Shown here piece after piece: positions 27,733-37,064 of a stretch of 64,000 nt of DNA (position 1 is the stretch's first letter; the number at the start of each line of letters is the position of its first letter). Both the position numbers and the translations under genes were made by a program. The notes under the pieces are model-generated. The model worked only from the letters and a program-made list of their open reading frames with translations, was not told the DNA's origin and did no database searches. The stretch comes from Oscillospiraceae bacterium Marseille-Q3528. Lineage in GTDB: Bacteria; Bacillota; Clostridia; Lachnospirales; Lachnospiraceae. Location of the stretch: contig JAGTTR010000001.1 of NCBI GenBank assembly GCA_018223385.1, positions 124,001 to 188,000 on the forward strand, given 5' to 3'.

Positions 27733-28749
27733 TTATGCAAGCTCTGCAAAGTATTTGATTGTACGAACCATCTGGCTTGTGTAGGAGTTCTCGTTGTCGT
27801 ACCAGGATACTACCTGTACCTCATAGAGGTCATCGGAGATCTTGGAAACCATGGTCTGTGTTGCATCGAACAGAGAACCATAGGTGATGCCTACAATATC
27901 AGAAGATACCAGCTGCTCCTCTGTGTATCCGAAGGATGCGGAGGAAGCTGCCTTCATAGCTGCGTTGATGCCTTCCTTTGTTACGTCGCTGCCCTTTACA
28001 ACTGCGATCAGGATGGTGGTGGAACCTGTCGGAACCGGAACACGCTGTGCGGAACCGATCAGCTTGCCGTTCAGCTCAGGGATAACCAGGCCGATTGCCT
28101 TAGCTGCACCTGTGGAGTTGGGAACGATATTCACAGCTGCTGCACGAGCTCTGCGGAAGTCGCCTTTTCTGTGAGGTCCGTCAAGAACCATCTGGTCACC
28201 GGTATATGCATGAATGGTAGCCATGATACCGGACTGAATCGGTGCATAATCATTCAGAGCCTTTGCCATAGGAGCCAGGCAGTTGGTTGTGCAGGATGCA
28301 GCGGAAATGATCTTGTCATCCGGTGTCAGTGTCTTCTCGTTTACGCTGTAAACGATGGTCGGAAGGTCATTGCCTGCCGGTGCGGAAATAACAACCTTCT
28401 TAGCGCCAGCTGTGATATGAGCCTCAGCCTTAGCCTTGGAGGTGTAGAAGCCTGTGCACTCCAGAACTACGTCAACACCGATCTCGCCCCAAGGAAGCTT
28501 GGAAGCGTCAGCCTCTTTGTAGATCTTGATCTCTTTGCCGTCAACAACGATAGAGTCCTCTTTTGCCTCTACCTTGTCAGCCAGTGCATATCTTCCCTGA
28601 GAAGAATCATATTTTAATAAATGAGCCAGCATCTTCGGATCAGTCAGATCGTTGATTGCAACAACCTCATATCCTTCTGCTCCAAACATCTGTCTGAATG
28701 CCAGACGTCCGATACGTCCAAAACCATTGATCGCTACTTTTACTGCCAT
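27733..28749 (-). CDS. gap: glyceraldehyde-3-phosphate dehydrogenase
   Basis: 338 aa. NAD binding by NGFGRIGR; catalytic C153 in [10 protein letters not shown]; the S-loop and the C-terminal [12 protein letters not shown] are present. First gene of the glycolytic group, with its own promoter. No CggR-type repressor gene is beside it, unlike in Bacillus. Confidence 0.98.
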   Translation of the reverse strand: MAVKVAINGFGRIGRLAFRQMFGAEGYEVVAINDLTDPKMLAHLLKYDSSQGRYALADKVEAKEDSIVVDGKEIKIYKEADASKLPWGEIGVDVVLECTGFYTSKAKAEAHITAGAKKVVISAPAGNDLPTIVYSVNEKTLTPDDKIISAASCTTNCLAPMAKALNDYAPIQSGIMATIHAYTGDQMVLDGPHRKGDFRRARAAAVNIVPNSTGAAKAIGLVIPELNGKLIGSAQRVPVPTGSTTILIAVVKGSDVTKEGINAAMKAASSASFGYTEEQLVSSDIVGITYGSLFDATQTMVSKISDDLYEVQVVSWYDNENSYTSQMVRTIKYFAELA

Positions 28750-28841
28750 TTTTATTCCTCCTAAAGTTTTGAATTACTGCTTTTTGCAGCATACTTTAAC
28801 ATTTTCGGATTGCATTTTAAGCCCGTCGCAATCCACTTCTC

Positions 28842-28870
28842 ATTCTACCCAATTTTGATAAAAATTTCAA
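28842..28870 (-). promoter_or_regulatory. promoter of the gap operon
   Basis: TTGAAA (28865-28870), 17-bp spacer, TAGAAT (28842-28847) on the minus strand, leaving an approximately 90-nt leader. Nothing else was recognised in the 239-bp divergent spacer to the HisJ-type gene. Confidence 0.65.
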
Positions 28871-28988
28871 GTAAATTTCCCATTTTTCCTTATTTTAGCC
28901 CTTATTTGGATATTTCGTATAACTATGGACTTTTTCTGATTTTTATTTTATTATTTTTTATGAAAAATTATTCGAGGAGAAATTTGCC

Positions 28989-29798
28989 ATGATTGTTACC
29001 GACTGTCATCTGCACTGTGCTTTTTCCGGCGACAGCGAGGCGCCCATGGAAGATATGGTACGTCGGGGCATCGCGCTTGGCCTGAAAACCATGTGCTTTA
29101 CCGATCATCTGGACGTGGATTATCCGGACGAGGACGACGATATCTGCTTCGACCTGGATACCGCTTCTTATTATAGAGAATTTCAGCGGATCAAAGCCCT
29201 CTATGAAGGCCGGATCGAGCTGCTCTTTGGCGTGGAATTTGGCCTCCAGGAGCATCTGGTGTCCTATTTTGCCGATTATCAGAAAGCCTGGCCCTTTGAT
29301 TTCATCATTGGTTCCTCCCATCTGCTGGACGGCTTCGACCCCTATTACCAGCACCATATGGAGGGGCGCACCGATGCGGAGATCTACGGCAGCTATTTCG
29401 ATGCCATCCTGTCCAACCTGCGGGCTTTTGACGGTTTTCAGGTGTACGGCCATCTGGACTATATCGTGCGCTACGGTCACGGGGGAGCCGCTTCCTATCA
29501 CTGCAGCGACTACGTTGACATCATCGATGAGATATTAAGGACTGCCATCGAAAAAGGCATCGGCATCGAGCTGAACACCTCCGGTCTGAAATACGGTCTT
29601 GGCTTCGCACATCCGCACACGGACATTCTGAAACGTTACCGGGAACTGGGAGGAGAGATCCTTACCATCGGCTCCGACGCCCATAAGCCGGAGCACATTG
29701 CCTGGGATTTTGATGTGGTGCCCGACCTGTTAAAAGCCTGCGGCTTTCGCTACTATAGCTTATTCCGGGGAAGGAAGCCGGATTTTATTCCCCTGTGA
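28989..29798 (+). CDS. HisJ-type histidinol-phosphatase, PHP domain
   Basis: 269 aa. PHP metal ligands are visible in DCHLHCAFSGD, CFTDHLD and, at the C-terminus, IGSDAHKPEHIAWDFD. HisJ members remove phosphate from histidinol phosphate, but the same fold serves other phosphoesters, and no his genes are nearby. The start follows CGAGGAG. Confidence 0.85.
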   Translation: MIVTDCHLHCAFSGDSEAPMEDMVRRGIALGLKTMCFTDHLDVDYPDEDDDICFDLDTASYYREFQRIKALYEGRIELLFGVEFGLQEHLVSYFADYQKAWPFDFIIGSSHLLDGFDPYYQHHMEGRTDAEIYGSYFDAILSNLRAFDGFQVYGHLDYIVRYGHGGAASYHCSDYVDIIDEILRTAIEKGIGIELNTSGLKYGLGFAHPHTDILKRYRELGGEILTIGSDAHKPEHIAWDFDVVPDLLKACGFRYYSLFRGRKPDFIPL

Positions 29799-29876
29799 AA
29801 ATGAGATCCATTCTTCCGATATTTTGAAAAGTAATTTGAAAAGTTATCAATTTCCCGTTTTTTGAATAAAAAAACA

Positions 29877-29885
29877 TGCTATAAT
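29877..29885 (+). promoter_or_regulatory. extended -10 promoter of the cache-GGDEF gene
   Basis: TGCTATAAT at 29877-29885 is an extended -10 box; the -35 region is a weak T-rich stretch. The start codon is 55 bp downstream. Confidence 0.5.
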
Positions 29886-29939
29886 AAAACAAACAACTTC
29901 GGATCACTTTCCTTTGCAGACAATGAAGGGGGGATACTT

Positions 29940-31811
29940 ATGGGCAAGAATTGCAAAACCCTTTCCCTTATGCTTGCGATCGTGACAGTTCTCCTGTCCG
30001 GGATCTTCCTGTATCGTTATTATATCCAGCAGGCACTCTACAAAGAAAACTCAGCCCATCTGCTTGCCACTTACACGCAGGTCAACCGGACTTTCACCCT
30101 GTTTGCCCAGCGCAACTGGAATGTGTTGTCCGACTGGGATGCAAATCTGCAATACATTACAGATTCCGGAAATATAGAAACCGCATGGCGGGAATTTGCA
30201 AACCGCAAAAGCAGCTGGCAGTACAGTGATTTCTATATGTTCAACGAAAACTGTGATTATCTCACAGCCAGTGACCGAAAAGGAACTGCTGACAGTATCC
30301 GGAATGTATTTCAAAAAATGTACGCATCCGGACAGGCAGTCATCTCTGATTACACAGCCAGCAACGGAAAGCATAAGGTTGTATTTGCAGTTCCGCTAAG
30401 TAAATCATTTACACCGGATAACGTAAGCTATACCGGAGTTGCCGTAAGCTATGATGTCAGTACCGTTGAAAACATGATTTCCGATAATGTATACGGAGAT
30501 AAGAGCAGCTGCTATCTGGTGAATGCCAGAGGCAGTGTCATCCTTTCCCTGGAGTCCCAGTCCACATTTCTGGCAGGGCAGGATAATCTGTTTACCTATT
30601 TAAAAAATAACGCTGTTTTTTCTGAGAATACCTTTGCCGTTATGCAGCGCAATCTTGAGCAAACGACCGAAGGAAGTGCCGCATTTCACAGCAACGGCCA
30701 TTCCTATTATCTGGTTTATCAGCCCGTCGGCATCAACGACTGGAGTATTATCGGCATTGTACAGGCAGATGCTGTGAATTCTGCTGACCAGCGGATCCTG
30801 CGCCTTACGCTGGCAATGATCTCTGCCCTGGCCGTCTGTCTTCTTCTCCTGCTTTTGCGACTTGCCACATTACATACCAGTTTGAAACTGCAGCACCAGA
30901 AAGCAATGCATGAAGCACTGAAAAAGCAAAAAGAACAGACCGATCAGCTGTTTTGGGGCATGACGCAGCTTGTAGACCGCTATGCGGTGGTGGATCTGGT
31001 CAATGCGCGTTATGAATATCATGAGTACATCCGTGATGAGGATCTGTATTCCCACACCGGAGCCTATCAGGAGCTGATCGATGCAATAACCCGAAAATAT
31101 GTCATATTATCGGATACGGAAAATATGAAGATAAACCAGCTGTTAGACAAAGACTATCTGCAAAAGGTTCTTCGCAAAGGAAACGGTATCCTGAAAATAG
31201 AGTATAGCGGACGCACCGAAAACGTCTATATGATCATGAATGTGGTTGCCGTAGAATGGGACGAAAATGACATTCCGCTAAAGGTCATGATGATCGCACA
31301 GGATATTGGCAAACGTCATGAACTTGAGAATCTTGCAAACACCGATGGTCTGACAGGATTATTCAATGAACGGTATTTCAGCCGCGTTCTGCATCAGAAG
31401 GAGCAGCAAAAGCTCCCCTTTGTCCTCTACTATCTTGATCTGGATCATTTTAAACCGGTCAATGATACTTACGGGCACGACACAGGGGACAAACTGTTAA
31501 AAGAGGTTGCAAGACGCCTTCAGGAATGTAGCCGCAATAACGATCTTACCTTCCGCATCGGAGGCGACGAATTTGCCCTGATCATCAGCGCCAACATGCC
31601 GGAGCCTCTTTGCAGGCAAACAAAAGACCGGATCATCCGGTCCCTGGTCTGTCCCTATATCATCGACGACAAGACATTAACGATCGGAGCCAGCTGCGGG
31701 TATGCCATCTATCCGCTGGAATCCGAAGACACCAGTAAGATCCGTATCCTTGCCGATCAGCGGATGTATGCGGAAAAGGAACAGAACCATCAGAAAGTGG
31801 AATCCTCATAA
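29940..31811 (+). CDS. membrane diguanylate cyclase with extracytoplasmic sensor
   Basis: 623 aa from MGKNCKTL after GAAGGGGGG. Membrane segments at about 10-30 and 287-312 enclose a sensor region of about 255 residues that looks like a Cache domain. A PAS-like region (about 325-450) follows, then a GGDEF domain with GGDEF at about 540. An RNND motif five residues before GGDEF is an intact inhibitory site. It makes cyclic di-GMP from two GTP. The ligand is unknown. Confidence 0.92.
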   Translation: MGKNCKTLSLMLAIVTVLLSGIFLYRYYIQQALYKENSAHLLATYTQVNRTFTLFAQRNWNVLSDWDANLQYITDSGNIETAWREFANRKSSWQYSDFYMFNENCDYLTASDRKGTADSIRNVFQKMYASGQAVISDYTASNGKHKVVFAVPLSKSFTPDNVSYTGVAVSYDVSTVENMISDNVYGDKSSCYLVNARGSVILSLESQSTFLAGQDNLFTYLKNNAVFSENTFAVMQRNLEQTTEGSAAFHSNGHSYYLVYQPVGINDWSIIGIVQADAVNSADQRILRLTLAMISALAVCLLLLLLRLATLHTSLKLQHQKAMHEALKKQKEQTDQLFWGMTQLVDRYAVVDLVNARYEYHEYIRDEDLYSHTGAYQELIDAITRKYVILSDTENMKINQLLDKDYLQKVLRKGNGILKIEYSGRTENVYMIMNVVAVEWDENDIPLKVMMIAQDIGKRHELENLANTDGLTGLFNERYFSRVLHQKEQQKLPFVLYYLDLDHFKPVNDTYGHDTGDKLLKEVARRLQECSRNNDLTFRIGGDEFALIISANMPEPLCRQTKDRIIRSLVCPYIIDDKTLTIGASCGYAIYPLESEDTSKIRILADQRMYAEKEQNHQKVESS

Positions 31812-31856
31812 CCATATTCAGATCCGCATATCCGATGCCGGAATCGTCTTCCCGGA

Positions 31857-32072
31857 TCATCTCTTTTTCAGCCGGTCGAACCGGCTCTGCAGCTTCTGCT
31901 TCCTTGCCGCAGTTGCTGCCGGATCCGGCAGCGCCAGTATGCCGTCCCATACCACAACAGTGCCGTCCTGGGGGCGTGTCTTAAAGCACGTCACCGACAG
32001 CTCTATATTTGTGCCATCCTCCTGTTCACAGATTACCCTGTTCCCCTCTGTACGGTCTACAATTAATCGCAT
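31857..32072 (-). CDS. DUF3006 small protein
   Basis: 71 aa from MRLIVDRTEG; the pattern IVDR-EG-x-VICEQEDGT and the C-terminal helix ARKQKLQSRFDRL fit DUF3006. The family usually lies beside a ComEC-type metallo-beta-lactamase gene, as here (next upstream on the same strand). Function unknown; coupling to that enzyme is inferred. Confidence 0.75.
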   Translation of the reverse strand: MRLIVDRTEGNRVICEQEDGTNIELSVTCFKTRPQDGTVVVWDGILALPDPAATAARKQKLQSRFDRLKKR

Positions 32073-32198
32073 ATGATCACCTGCCCTCTTCTGTTCTTTT
32101 GATATCGGTATCCTTTCATCTGTTTTTTGCATTCTCCCGACATTCGGGAAGCATCAGATCCTTCCCTGCACCTTCGCTTCCTGTAAAGCCGCTGCCAG

Positions 32199-33095
32199 CT
32201 ATCTGCCTGCAGAAAAGGTCAGGCTTTTCCCGTCACTTGTGGCAACAATGGTGCCCTGTTCATCCGTGCGGAACACCTGAATGCCTCTCTTTTCAAAGGC
32301 TTCCAGCGTCTCCTTATGGGGATGTCCGTAGGAATTGTCTTTTCCGCAGGAGATTACCGCATATGTCGGCTGTACCGCATCCAGCATCTGCCCTGTATTT
32401 GAAGTGGAGCTGCCATGATGGGCCGCTTTCCACACGTCTCCCTGCAGGTTTTCACCGGAGGCAAGCATGTCTGCTTCCGCCTCTTTTTCTGCATCACCGG
32501 TCATAACGAAGCTGGTATCCCCGTAGACCAGCCGTATCCCCACAGACCAGTTATTCAACTCGTCTTTGTAGTCTTTTCCCTCACAGGGTGCGATAATTGT
32601 AAATCCCGCATCTCCCAGAGAATAGTCATCCCCCTGATGCGCCGTTGTCACAGAAAGATCCTTCTCTTCCACGGCATCCAGCACATCCTCAAAAGTCTTC
32701 GTTGTATGGATCTTATCCGGCAAAATGACTTCTTTTACATTCAGCTGCCGGATCACATCGTCCAGTCCTCCGATATGATCTTCATGCGGATGGGTTCCGA
32801 TCACATAATCCAGCGTTTCAATGCCCTGTGAACGAATATAGGATACCACTGACGCTCCTGCCTCATTTGTCCCTGCATCAACCAGCATCGCAGCATCTGC
32901 GGTCTGGATCAGAATACTGTCTGCCTGTCCTACATCCAGGAAATGGACCTTCAGCTGTCCGTGCACTGCCGGAACAGAACTCTGTGCGCTGTCTTTGCGC
33001 AGGAAATCTGCCACCCCCAGCAACAGCATTATGGCTGCTGTTCCCAGCAACCGGCAAAACCACGCCTGTTTTCTTTGCTTTTGTTTTCTTCTCAT
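32199..33095 (-). CDS. ComEC/Rec2-related metallo-beta-lactamase fold protein
   Basis: 298 aa. An N-terminal membrane anchor (about residues 15-32) is followed by the MBL domain: FLDVGQADSILIQT, THPHEDHIGGLDD and AAHHGSS supply the metal ligands. It corresponds to the free-standing C-terminal enzyme domain of ComEC, which degrades one DNA strand in competence, but no ComEC channel is fused here. It is probably secreted or outward facing. Paired with the DUF3006 gene. Confidence 0.85.
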   Translation of the reverse strand: MRRKQKQRKQAWFCRLLGTAAIMLLLGVADFLRKDSAQSSVPAVHGQLKVHFLDVGQADSILIQTADAAMLVDAGTNEAGASVVSYIRSQGIETLDYVIGTHPHEDHIGGLDDVIRQLNVKEVILPDKIHTTKTFEDVLDAVEEKDLSVTTAHQGDDYSLGDAGFTIIAPCEGKDYKDELNNWSVGIRLVYGDTSFVMTGDAEKEAEADMLASGENLQGDVWKAAHHGSSTSNTGQMLDAVQPTYAVISCGKDNSYGHPHKETLEAFEKRGIQVFRTDEQGTIVATSDGKSLTFSAGR

Positions 33096-33253
33096 TCTCC
33101 GTCGATCAGACTTCGTCCCGACCGTTCACTTCCTCCCGTCTAATGCCCACCGCTTTTCCTGTCATGCAAAAGAGCTGATTCTTTTTAAATGACCACACCT
33201 AAAAAGCACCAGCTCTTTCCCGCTTTCACCGGACTGACATTCCGGATCGATGA

Positions 33254-33613
33254 TTATTTGTTTGCTTCTACAGACAGCACTTCCCCTTCAAACGGATCCA
33301 CTTCTGATACGGTTCCTGTATAAGTTACCGTTACAGAATCCCCGACCTGTACTTTATCCAGACCTTCCGGTTTGTCTCCGCTGAACGTGAATGCATAGGA
33401 AGCGCCCTGGTCATCTGTCACAACAAACATAAAACTCTTAACCTCATCCAAAGTTCCGCTGACTGTGGATGCAGCTTCTGAACTCTCGGTTGACTCCTGC
33501 GCGGCAGTACTTTCCTGCGGTGCCTGACTGCCATTTTGCTTTGATCCGCAGCCTACCATTGCGGTTGCACTGACTGCCATCACCAATATCATCGTTACAA
33601 TTTTTTTCTTCAT
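33254..33613 (-). CDS. small lipoprotein with OB-like C-terminal domain
   Basis: About 119 aa. A signal peptide ends in the lipobox MVGCGS, then a Ser/Thr/Glu/Gln-rich linker (about residues 26-50), then a compact beta-rich domain with YTGTVSEVDPFEGEVLS. The start may be two codons further upstream (33619); both lie within reach of GGAGG. Expected on the outer face of the membrane. Function unknown. Confidence 0.8.
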   Translation of the reverse strand: MKKKIVTMILVMAVSATAMVGCGSKQNGSQAPQESTAAQESTESSEAASTVSGTLDEVKSFMFVVTDDQGASYAFTFSGDKPEGLDKVQVGDSVTVTYTGTVSEVDPFEGEVLSVEANK

Positions 33614-33761
33614 AATCATAGAGCCTCCTTATAGCTACTTTTTATATCTTTCTGTTATTAGACTCTGAATTATGCAAAAAAGTTTCAATTTTTAAAAAAA
33701 TAATTCCAACTCTGAGATTAAGATATCATATTCCCATTCAAAAATCCAGTTCTTTATCCGT

Positions 33762-33791
33762 TGGAATAAAGGGTCCTACTATGGTACAATC
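33762..33791 (+). promoter_or_regulatory. promoter of the small 79-aa gene
   Basis: TTGGAA at 33762-33767, 18-bp spacer, TACAAT at 33786-33791. The remaining intergenic sequence is AT-rich with nothing else recognised. Confidence 0.5.
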
Positions 33792-33829
33792 AAAAGAAAA
33801 ACAATATGCTTCAAAGGAGGTATTTACGA

Positions 33830-34069
33830 ATGGGAATCAATCCTTTAAAACTGATGCAGCTGAAGGACGCCTGGATGCAGTTTAACCGCCGGCACCCGAA
33901 GCTGGCGCCGTTTTTCCGGGCCATCCAGGCCAAAGCATTAAAAGAAGGCACCGTAATTGAGATGAAGGTGACCACTCCCGAGGGAAAATCTCTCGTCGCC
34001 AGCATCCGTTTAACGGAAGCAGACATGGAATTGTTCCGCCAGGCAGCTGATTCTGTAAAAAGCAACTAG
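33830..34069 (+). CDS. conserved small protein of unknown function
   Basis: 79 aa with AAAGGAGG before the start. A basic N-terminal helix (MQLKDAWMQFNRRHPKLAPFFRA) is followed by two strands (VIEMKVTTPEGKSLVASIRL) and a C-terminal helix. No signal or membrane segment. Lachnospiraceae carry similar small proteins, but I know no function. Confidence 0.75.
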   Translation: MGINPLKLMQLKDAWMQFNRRHPKLAPFFRAIQAKALKEGTVIEMKVTTPEGKSLVASIRLTEADMELFRQAADSVKSN

Positions 34070-34201
34070 TTTTTCGTTATTTTTTATAAACAAATCCCGT
34101 TTTTTGTATTTCTGTTATGCACTTTTCACTTTTTGTATATTCTAATCCCCTCTTTGTTCCCGTTAGAATAAAATTATCAACAAACACAGGGAGGGGATTT
34201 T

Positions 34202-36355
34202 ATGAAATTTGGGAAATTTGTTGTCAAGTTTCACATACCGATTCTGATCGCTGCGCTGGTGCTTCTCATTCCGTCTGTCATCGGCATGCAGGCTACGCGC
34301 ATCAACTACGATATGCTCAACTATCTGCCTGACGGCATGGACACGGTCACCGGCCAGGATCTTCTGCTGGAAGATTTTGGCAAGGGTGCTTTTTCTTTTA
34401 TCATTGTGGAAAACATGCAGGGCAAAGATGTCATTTCGCTGAAGGAAAAGATTGCAGCCGTGCCCCATGTGGAGACCGTACTGTGGTATGACAGCTTTTC
34501 AGACCTGTCCATCCCCATGCACATGCTGCCCCAAAAGATTTATGACGCCTTCAATGCTAGGGACAGCACCATGCTGGCCGTCTTTTTCGATACATCCACC
34601 TCATCGGACGACACCATGGATACCATCCGGGAAATCCGCTCCCTCACCGGCGAACACTGCTTTGTCTCCGGCATGTCCGCTCTCGTTACGGATTTAAAAG
34701 ATCTGTGTGAAAAAGAGGAACCCATCTATGTAGGGCTGGCCGTGATCCTGGCCTGCGCCGCCATGGTTCTTTTCCTGGACAACTGGATCATCCCTCTGAT
34801 CTTTCTGGCCAGCATCGGCATGGCTATCCTGCTGAACATGGGCACAAACTATTTTCTCGGGGAGATCTCCTATCTGACAAAGGCTCTGTCCGCGGTGCTG
34901 CAGCTGGCTGTCACGATGGACTATTCGATTTTCCTCTGGCACAGCTACAATGAGCACAAGGAAACCCACGCCGACAAAAAGGAGGCCATGGCAGAAGCAG
35001 TCAACGCCACCCTGTCCTCCGTGGTGGGCAGCTCTGTCACCACCGTGGCCGGTTTCATCGCCCTGTGCTTCATGAGCTTTACGCTGGGCAAGGATCTGGG
35101 CGTCGTCATGGCAAAAGGCGTCCTGCTGGGCGTGGTGGGCTGCGTCACCACCCTGCCGTCCCTGATCCTGGTGTTTGACCGGGTACTGCAGAAAACAAAG
35201 CACCGCTCTCTCATCCCGGACGCCACCAAGCTGGCCCGGGGCGTGACGAAGCATTTCGCATGGCCGCTGGTGATCTTTGCCGTTTTGCTTGTTCCGGCGC
35301 TGTTCGGCTACCGCAAAACCAACGAAGCTGTTTACTATGATCTGGGGGCCAGCCTGCCGGATTACATTCCCTACATCATCGCCAACGACCGGCTGCAGGA
35401 AAACTTTACGGTCGGCTCCACGCACATGGTGCTCACCGATTCGTCCATGACGGTAAAGGAAACCCAGGACATGATCCATGAGATGGAAGAAATTCCGGGC
35501 GTCAAATATGTGCTGGGCACCGATGCGGTACTGGGTCCCCGGATCCCGCGGCATATGCTGCCGGATAAACTGATGGAAACGCTGAAAAGCGAGCACTGGA
35601 AGCTGCTGCTCATCAACTCGGAATACAAGACAGCCAGCGACGAGGTCAATGCCCAGCTGGATGCCATTACCGGCGTGCTGAAGCAGTATGATCCCACAGG
35701 TATGCTCATCGGAGAAGCCCCCTGCACCAAGGATATGATCGAAGTGACCGACGAAGATTTCCGGGTGGTCAACACCGTTTCTATCGCGGCAATCTTCATC
35801 ATCATTGCACTGGTAACGAAGAGCTTCTCCCTGCCGTTTATTCTGGTGGCGGTCATCGAATTTGCCATCTTCATCAACCTGGGACTGCCCTATTACACCA
35901 ACACCTCGCTGCCGTTTATCGCACCGATCTGTATCAGTACGATCCAGCTGGGCGCCACCGTGGACTACGCCATTCTCATGACGACCCGGTATAAGCTGGA
36001 GCGAAGCAACGGGCAGAGCAAAACAGATGCCGTGACCATCGCACTGGCAACATCTATCCCATCCGTTATCGTCAGCGCACTGGGGCTGTTTGCCGCCACC
36101 TTCGGTGTGGCCATTTATTCGGACATTGATATCATCAGTTCCCTGTGCAATCTGATGGCCCGGGGCGCCATTGTCAGTATGTTCTGTGTTATCTTTATCC
36201 TGCCGTCCCTGTTCATGCTGCTGGATGGCCTGATCATCCACACAAGCATCGGATTCCGCCCGGCCTCCGCCACCAAAAAGGAAGCGGCACAACCGGACGA
36301 GGAGCAGCCTGTGGAAGGCATTCCTGTCACCATGACCAAAGCACATCATCTGTAA
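34202..36355 (+). CDS. MMPL/RND-type exporter (HAE3-like)
   Basis: 717 aa. It has the two-fold repeat of the superfamily: a transmembrane helix at 8-27, an extracytoplasmic domain, then a helix bundle (about 180-335), repeated in the second half (about 360-690). Polar residues in helix 4-type segments (TMDYSIFLWHSY and TVDYAILMTTRY) are the expected proton-relay Asp. No accessory lipoprotein lies nearby. The cargo is probably a lipid or amphiphile. Start after GGGAGGGG. Confidence 0.9.
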   Translation: MKFGKFVVKFHIPILIAALVLLIPSVIGMQATRINYDMLNYLPDGMDTVTGQDLLLEDFGKGAFSFIIVENMQGKDVISLKEKIAAVPHVETVLWYDSFSDLSIPMHMLPQKIYDAFNARDSTMLAVFFDTSTSSDDTMDTIREIRSLTGEHCFVSGMSALVTDLKDLCEKEEPIYVGLAVILACAAMVLFLDNWIIPLIFLASIGMAILLNMGTNYFLGEISYLTKALSAVLQLAVTMDYSIFLWHSYNEHKETHADKKEAMAEAVNATLSSVVGSSVTTVAGFIALCFMSFTLGKDLGVVMAKGVLLGVVGCVTTLPSLILVFDRVLQKTKHRSLIPDATKLARGVTKHFAWPLVIFAVLLVPALFGYRKTNEAVYYDLGASLPDYIPYIIANDRLQENFTVGSTHMVLTDSSMTVKETQDMIHEMEEIPGVKYVLGTDAVLGPRIPRHMLPDKLMETLKSEHWKLLLINSEYKTASDEVNAQLDAITGVLKQYDPTGMLIGEAPCTKDMIEVTDEDFRVVNTVSIAAIFIIIALVTKSFSLPFILVAVIEFAIFINLGLPYYTNTSLPFIAPICISTIQLGATVDYAILMTTRYKLERSNGQSKTDAVTIALATSIPSVIVSALGLFAATFGVAIYSDIDIISSLCNLMARGAIVSMFCVIFILPSLFMLLDGLIIHTSIGFRPASATKKEAAQPDEEQPVEGIPVTMTKAHHL

Positions 36356-36367
36356 TGCCGGACGGCA

Positions 36368-36403
36368 AAAGATCAGCTGAGGCTACTGCCCCAGCTGATC
36401 TTT
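36368..36403 (+). terminator. terminator overlapping the opposite gene's 3' end
   Basis: AAAGATCAGCTG at 36368-36379 pairs perfectly with CAGCTGATCTTT at 36392-36403. The stop codon of the convergent gene lies in the loop, and its last seven codons lie in and near the 3' arm. Confidence 0.7.
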
Positions 36404-36814
36404 GTATTTCTCGTATAATTCCATGGCCGCCTCGCTGTCCTCTGCGGAAAAGTTTTCCTGGGCATACTGGATCAGCCCGTCGGTGTCCCCGCTCTCCACA
36501 TAGTTCTTCACATCCTCCAGCGTCTCCTGATCCGCGTTATCCGCAATGATCTCCTGCAGCTTCTCCTGGTCTGCCTCATCCATATTGCTGTATACCTGGC
36601 CAAGCACCGCCGCTGCATCCCCGGTGGCTGTCCCGTCGGAGGATTCCGCCGCCTGCTGGGAAATCTGCTGCAGCACTGCACCTGCCGCCTTCTTCTTCAC
36701 CGTTTTACCAAGCTGTCCGCCCCAGACCAATACTGCTGCCAGAATGATCAGCAGTACCACGATCAGGGTAAATACGGCCCGAAGGCCTTTGTGTTTTTTC
36801 TTTCTTCTGCCCAT
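36383..36814 (-). CDS. small single-span membrane protein, function unknown
   Basis: 143 aa, start after GGAGGG. A basic N-terminus (MGRRKKKHKG) and one membrane helix (about residues 12-32) are followed by an acidic, helical tail with Asp/Glu/Gln pairs (DEADQEKLQEI, DADQETLEDV-like). The tail would lie outside if the N-terminus stays in. No known family recognised. Confidence 0.7.
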   Translation of the reverse strand: MGRRKKKHKGLRAVFTLIVVLLIILAAVLVWGGQLGKTVKKKAAGAVLQQISQQAAESSDGTATGDAAAVLGQVYSNMDEADQEKLQEIIADNADQETLEDVKNYVESGDTDGLIQYAQENFSAEDSEAAMELYEKYKDQLGQ

Positions 36815-37064
36815 TCCCTTATCATTCCCTCCTTTTCGGATTCTCTCATTCTAGCACAGAGCTTCCTTTCCCACAACTATCCTGTTCCTTACGATTTCAT
36901 AAATTTTATCCATTCATTTCTTCTGTTGCTTTTTCGTTTTTATTTATATTTTTCCTGTCTCCCCTATCCCCCCCCGATATTTTTATTGTTTTTCGACAAA
37001 TTTCATCTTGTATTTTTATATTTTTTTGGTAATATATAATTAAGAATCAAAGGGAGGCGAATTT

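Noticed and set aside
31857..33095. Natural competence locus
   Set aside because: Only a free-standing ComEC-type enzyme domain and DUF3006 are present; no ComEA, ComEC channel or pilus genes.
34694..36349. Long open frame opposite the MMPL exporter gene
   Set aside because: It has many His, Gln and Arg codons, no ribosome site and no recognisable domain, as expected from the antisense of a high-GC coding region. Similar long antisense frames lie opposite rnr, pgk, gpmI and the flavoprotein gene.
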